Source: Megamonas sp. UBA1792
Lineage (GTDB): Bacteria; Bacillota_C; Negativicutes; Selenomonadales; Selenomonadaceae
DNA: 6,370 nucleotides
Direction: 5' to 3'
Assembly (NCBI GenBank): GCA_002315155.1
Contig: DCFY01000023.1
Coordinates: 1-6,370, forward strand
In this document: piece after piece, positions 5,537 through 6,370 of the stretch
Position numbering within the stretch: the first letter of the stretch is position 1
How the letters are laid out: each line of letters opens with the position of its first letter
Notes under the pieces: generated by a model
Seen by the model: the letters and a program-made list of their open reading frames with translations, nothing else
Databases searched by the model: none
Told to the model about the DNA's origin: nothing
Translations under genes and position numbers: made by a program

Positions 5537-6370
5537 CTATTTTATTTTGACTTCTTCCAAATTAGACTTTAATAAACCAAGCATCATTGCCACTACAAAT
5601 GCTCCACCCAAAATACCCGCAATAAACCACAACTTCTCATCAACTACAGGCAATACAATAAATCCTCCATGTGGAACATAGCATTTTACTCCACCAATAG
5701 CTCCAATAATACACCCAACGGCTGTACCAATCATGGTTGAAGGAAGTACCCGTTTAAAATCAGCAACAACAAACGGTATAGTTCCTTCTGTAATCCCGAT
5801 ACATCCCATAAGGCCTGCTGCCATCGCCATATTACGATCTGCATCATTAAACTTATTTCTAAAGATACGTGTAGCTAAAAAAACACCAATAGGCGGAACC
5901 GCTACTGCAATTCTAAAAATACCGTTTGGCTCATATACACCCTCACTAAGAAGAGCCAGACAAAACATAGCAACAGATTTTGTAATTGGTCCACCATAGT
6001 CTATTTCTCCAAATAAGCCAATAAAGGCACCTAATATTATTATACTACTACCACTTAAATTGCGCATTGTATCTGTGATAAATCCCATTAACAATGCCAT
6101 TGGTATAGCTATAATATAGATATAAATTAAGCCCAACGATATAATTGTAACGGTAGGTATAATCATAATTGGCAAGATGGTTTTTATTGTCTGATTGACA
6201 TGCCATGTTTTTATCCATTTAACCAGGTAGCCTGAAGCAATTCCCAAAAGCAATGCACCTAAGAAACCCGCCTTTACTTCTGATCCCCCTGCTACAATAG
6301 GGGTATTAGATAAATAGCCAAGTACCATACCTGGTGCCAGCCCTGGTTTTCCTGCAATTGAATACGAAAT
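5537..6370 (-). CDS. Fructose-family PTS enzyme IIC, C-terminal 277 residues (5' end outside window)
   Basis: A multi-spanning membrane permease of the fructose-mannitol PTS family. The frame is open to the right edge; the ATG at 6328 is internal, because the 14 codons before it give SIAGKPGLAPG, the conserved family block that precedes it. Numbering visible residues from the edge, other landmarks are GFLGALLLGIASGY (35-48), a GGP motif in GEIDYGGPITK (121-131), GITEGTIPFVVAD (192-204) and VPHGG (232-236), typical of fructose-type EIIC. The protein ends shortly after the last membrane span (KSNLEEVKIK), so it is a free-standing EIIC rather than a IIABC fusion; IIA and IIB should be encoded separately upstream. 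The substrate is not evident, but the co-transcribed Eda-like aldolase favours a sugar acid or amino-sugar acid over fructose. About 50-80 N-terminal residues are probably missing. Confidence 0.93.
   Translation of the reverse strand: MSYSIAGKPGLAPGMVLGYLSNTPIVAGGSEVKAGFLGALLLGIASGYLVKWIKTWHVNQTIKTILPIMIIPTVTIISLGLIYIYIIAIPMALLMGFITDTMRNLSGSSIIILGAFIGLFGEIDYGGPITKSVAMFCLALLSEGVYEPNGIFRIAVAVPPIGVFLATRIFRNKFNDADRNMAMAAGLMGCIGITEGTIPFVVADFKRVLPSTMIGTAVGCIIGAIGGVKCYVPHGGFIVLPVVDEKLWFIAGILGGAFVVAMMLGLLKSNLEEVKIK

Overview
This window looks like low-to-mid GC Bacillota (Firmicutes) DNA. Shine-Dalgarno sites are strong (GGAGG, AGGAG, GGGAG), intergenic DNA is AT-rich, and promoters are sigma-A-like. 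I cannot place it below phylum; a Negativicutes or Clostridia host is only a guess. It carries two neighbouring sugar or sugar-acid phosphotransferase (PTS) gene sets.

Unit 1 (about 164-3677, minus strand) is an L-ascorbate uptake and first-step catabolism operon in the order ulaG (L-ascorbate-6-phosphate lactonase), ulaC (EIIA), ulaA (EIIC), ulaB (EIIB), closed by a GC-rich terminator hairpin at about 210-252. Past that hairpin the first 54 codons of another minus-strand gene, which I do not recognise, run off the left edge. The later ascorbate enzymes (UlaD, UlaE, UlaF) are not visible here.

Unit 2 (3990-4799, plus strand) is a divergently transcribed DeoR-family regulator, the likely local controller of the ula genes. 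The roughly 310-bp AT-rich gap between the two start codons holds two good back-to-back promoters. A 10-bp sequence, AACAGTCATA, occurs once in each predicted 5' leader, in the same orientation relative to transcription. This is the best operator candidate in the window.

Unit 3 (4863-6370, minus strand, cut by the right edge) encodes a fructose-family PTS EIIC followed after 17 bp by a KDPG/KHG-family (Eda-like) aldolase. It ends at a hairpin shared with the convergent regulator gene. By rough count it is more AT-rich than unit 1, which suggests a separate origin. Its substrate is probably a sugar or sugar acid degraded through a 2-keto-3-deoxy-6-phospho intermediate, but the sequence does not fix which one.

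The logic of units 1 and 2 is clear: UlaA/B/C import and phosphorylate ascorbate, UlaG opens the lactone, and the DeoR protein probably senses a phosphorylated intermediate. I see no RNA genes, insertion sequences, CRISPR arrays or obviously new system. The most unusual points are the paired leader repeat and the unknown gene behind the terminator.
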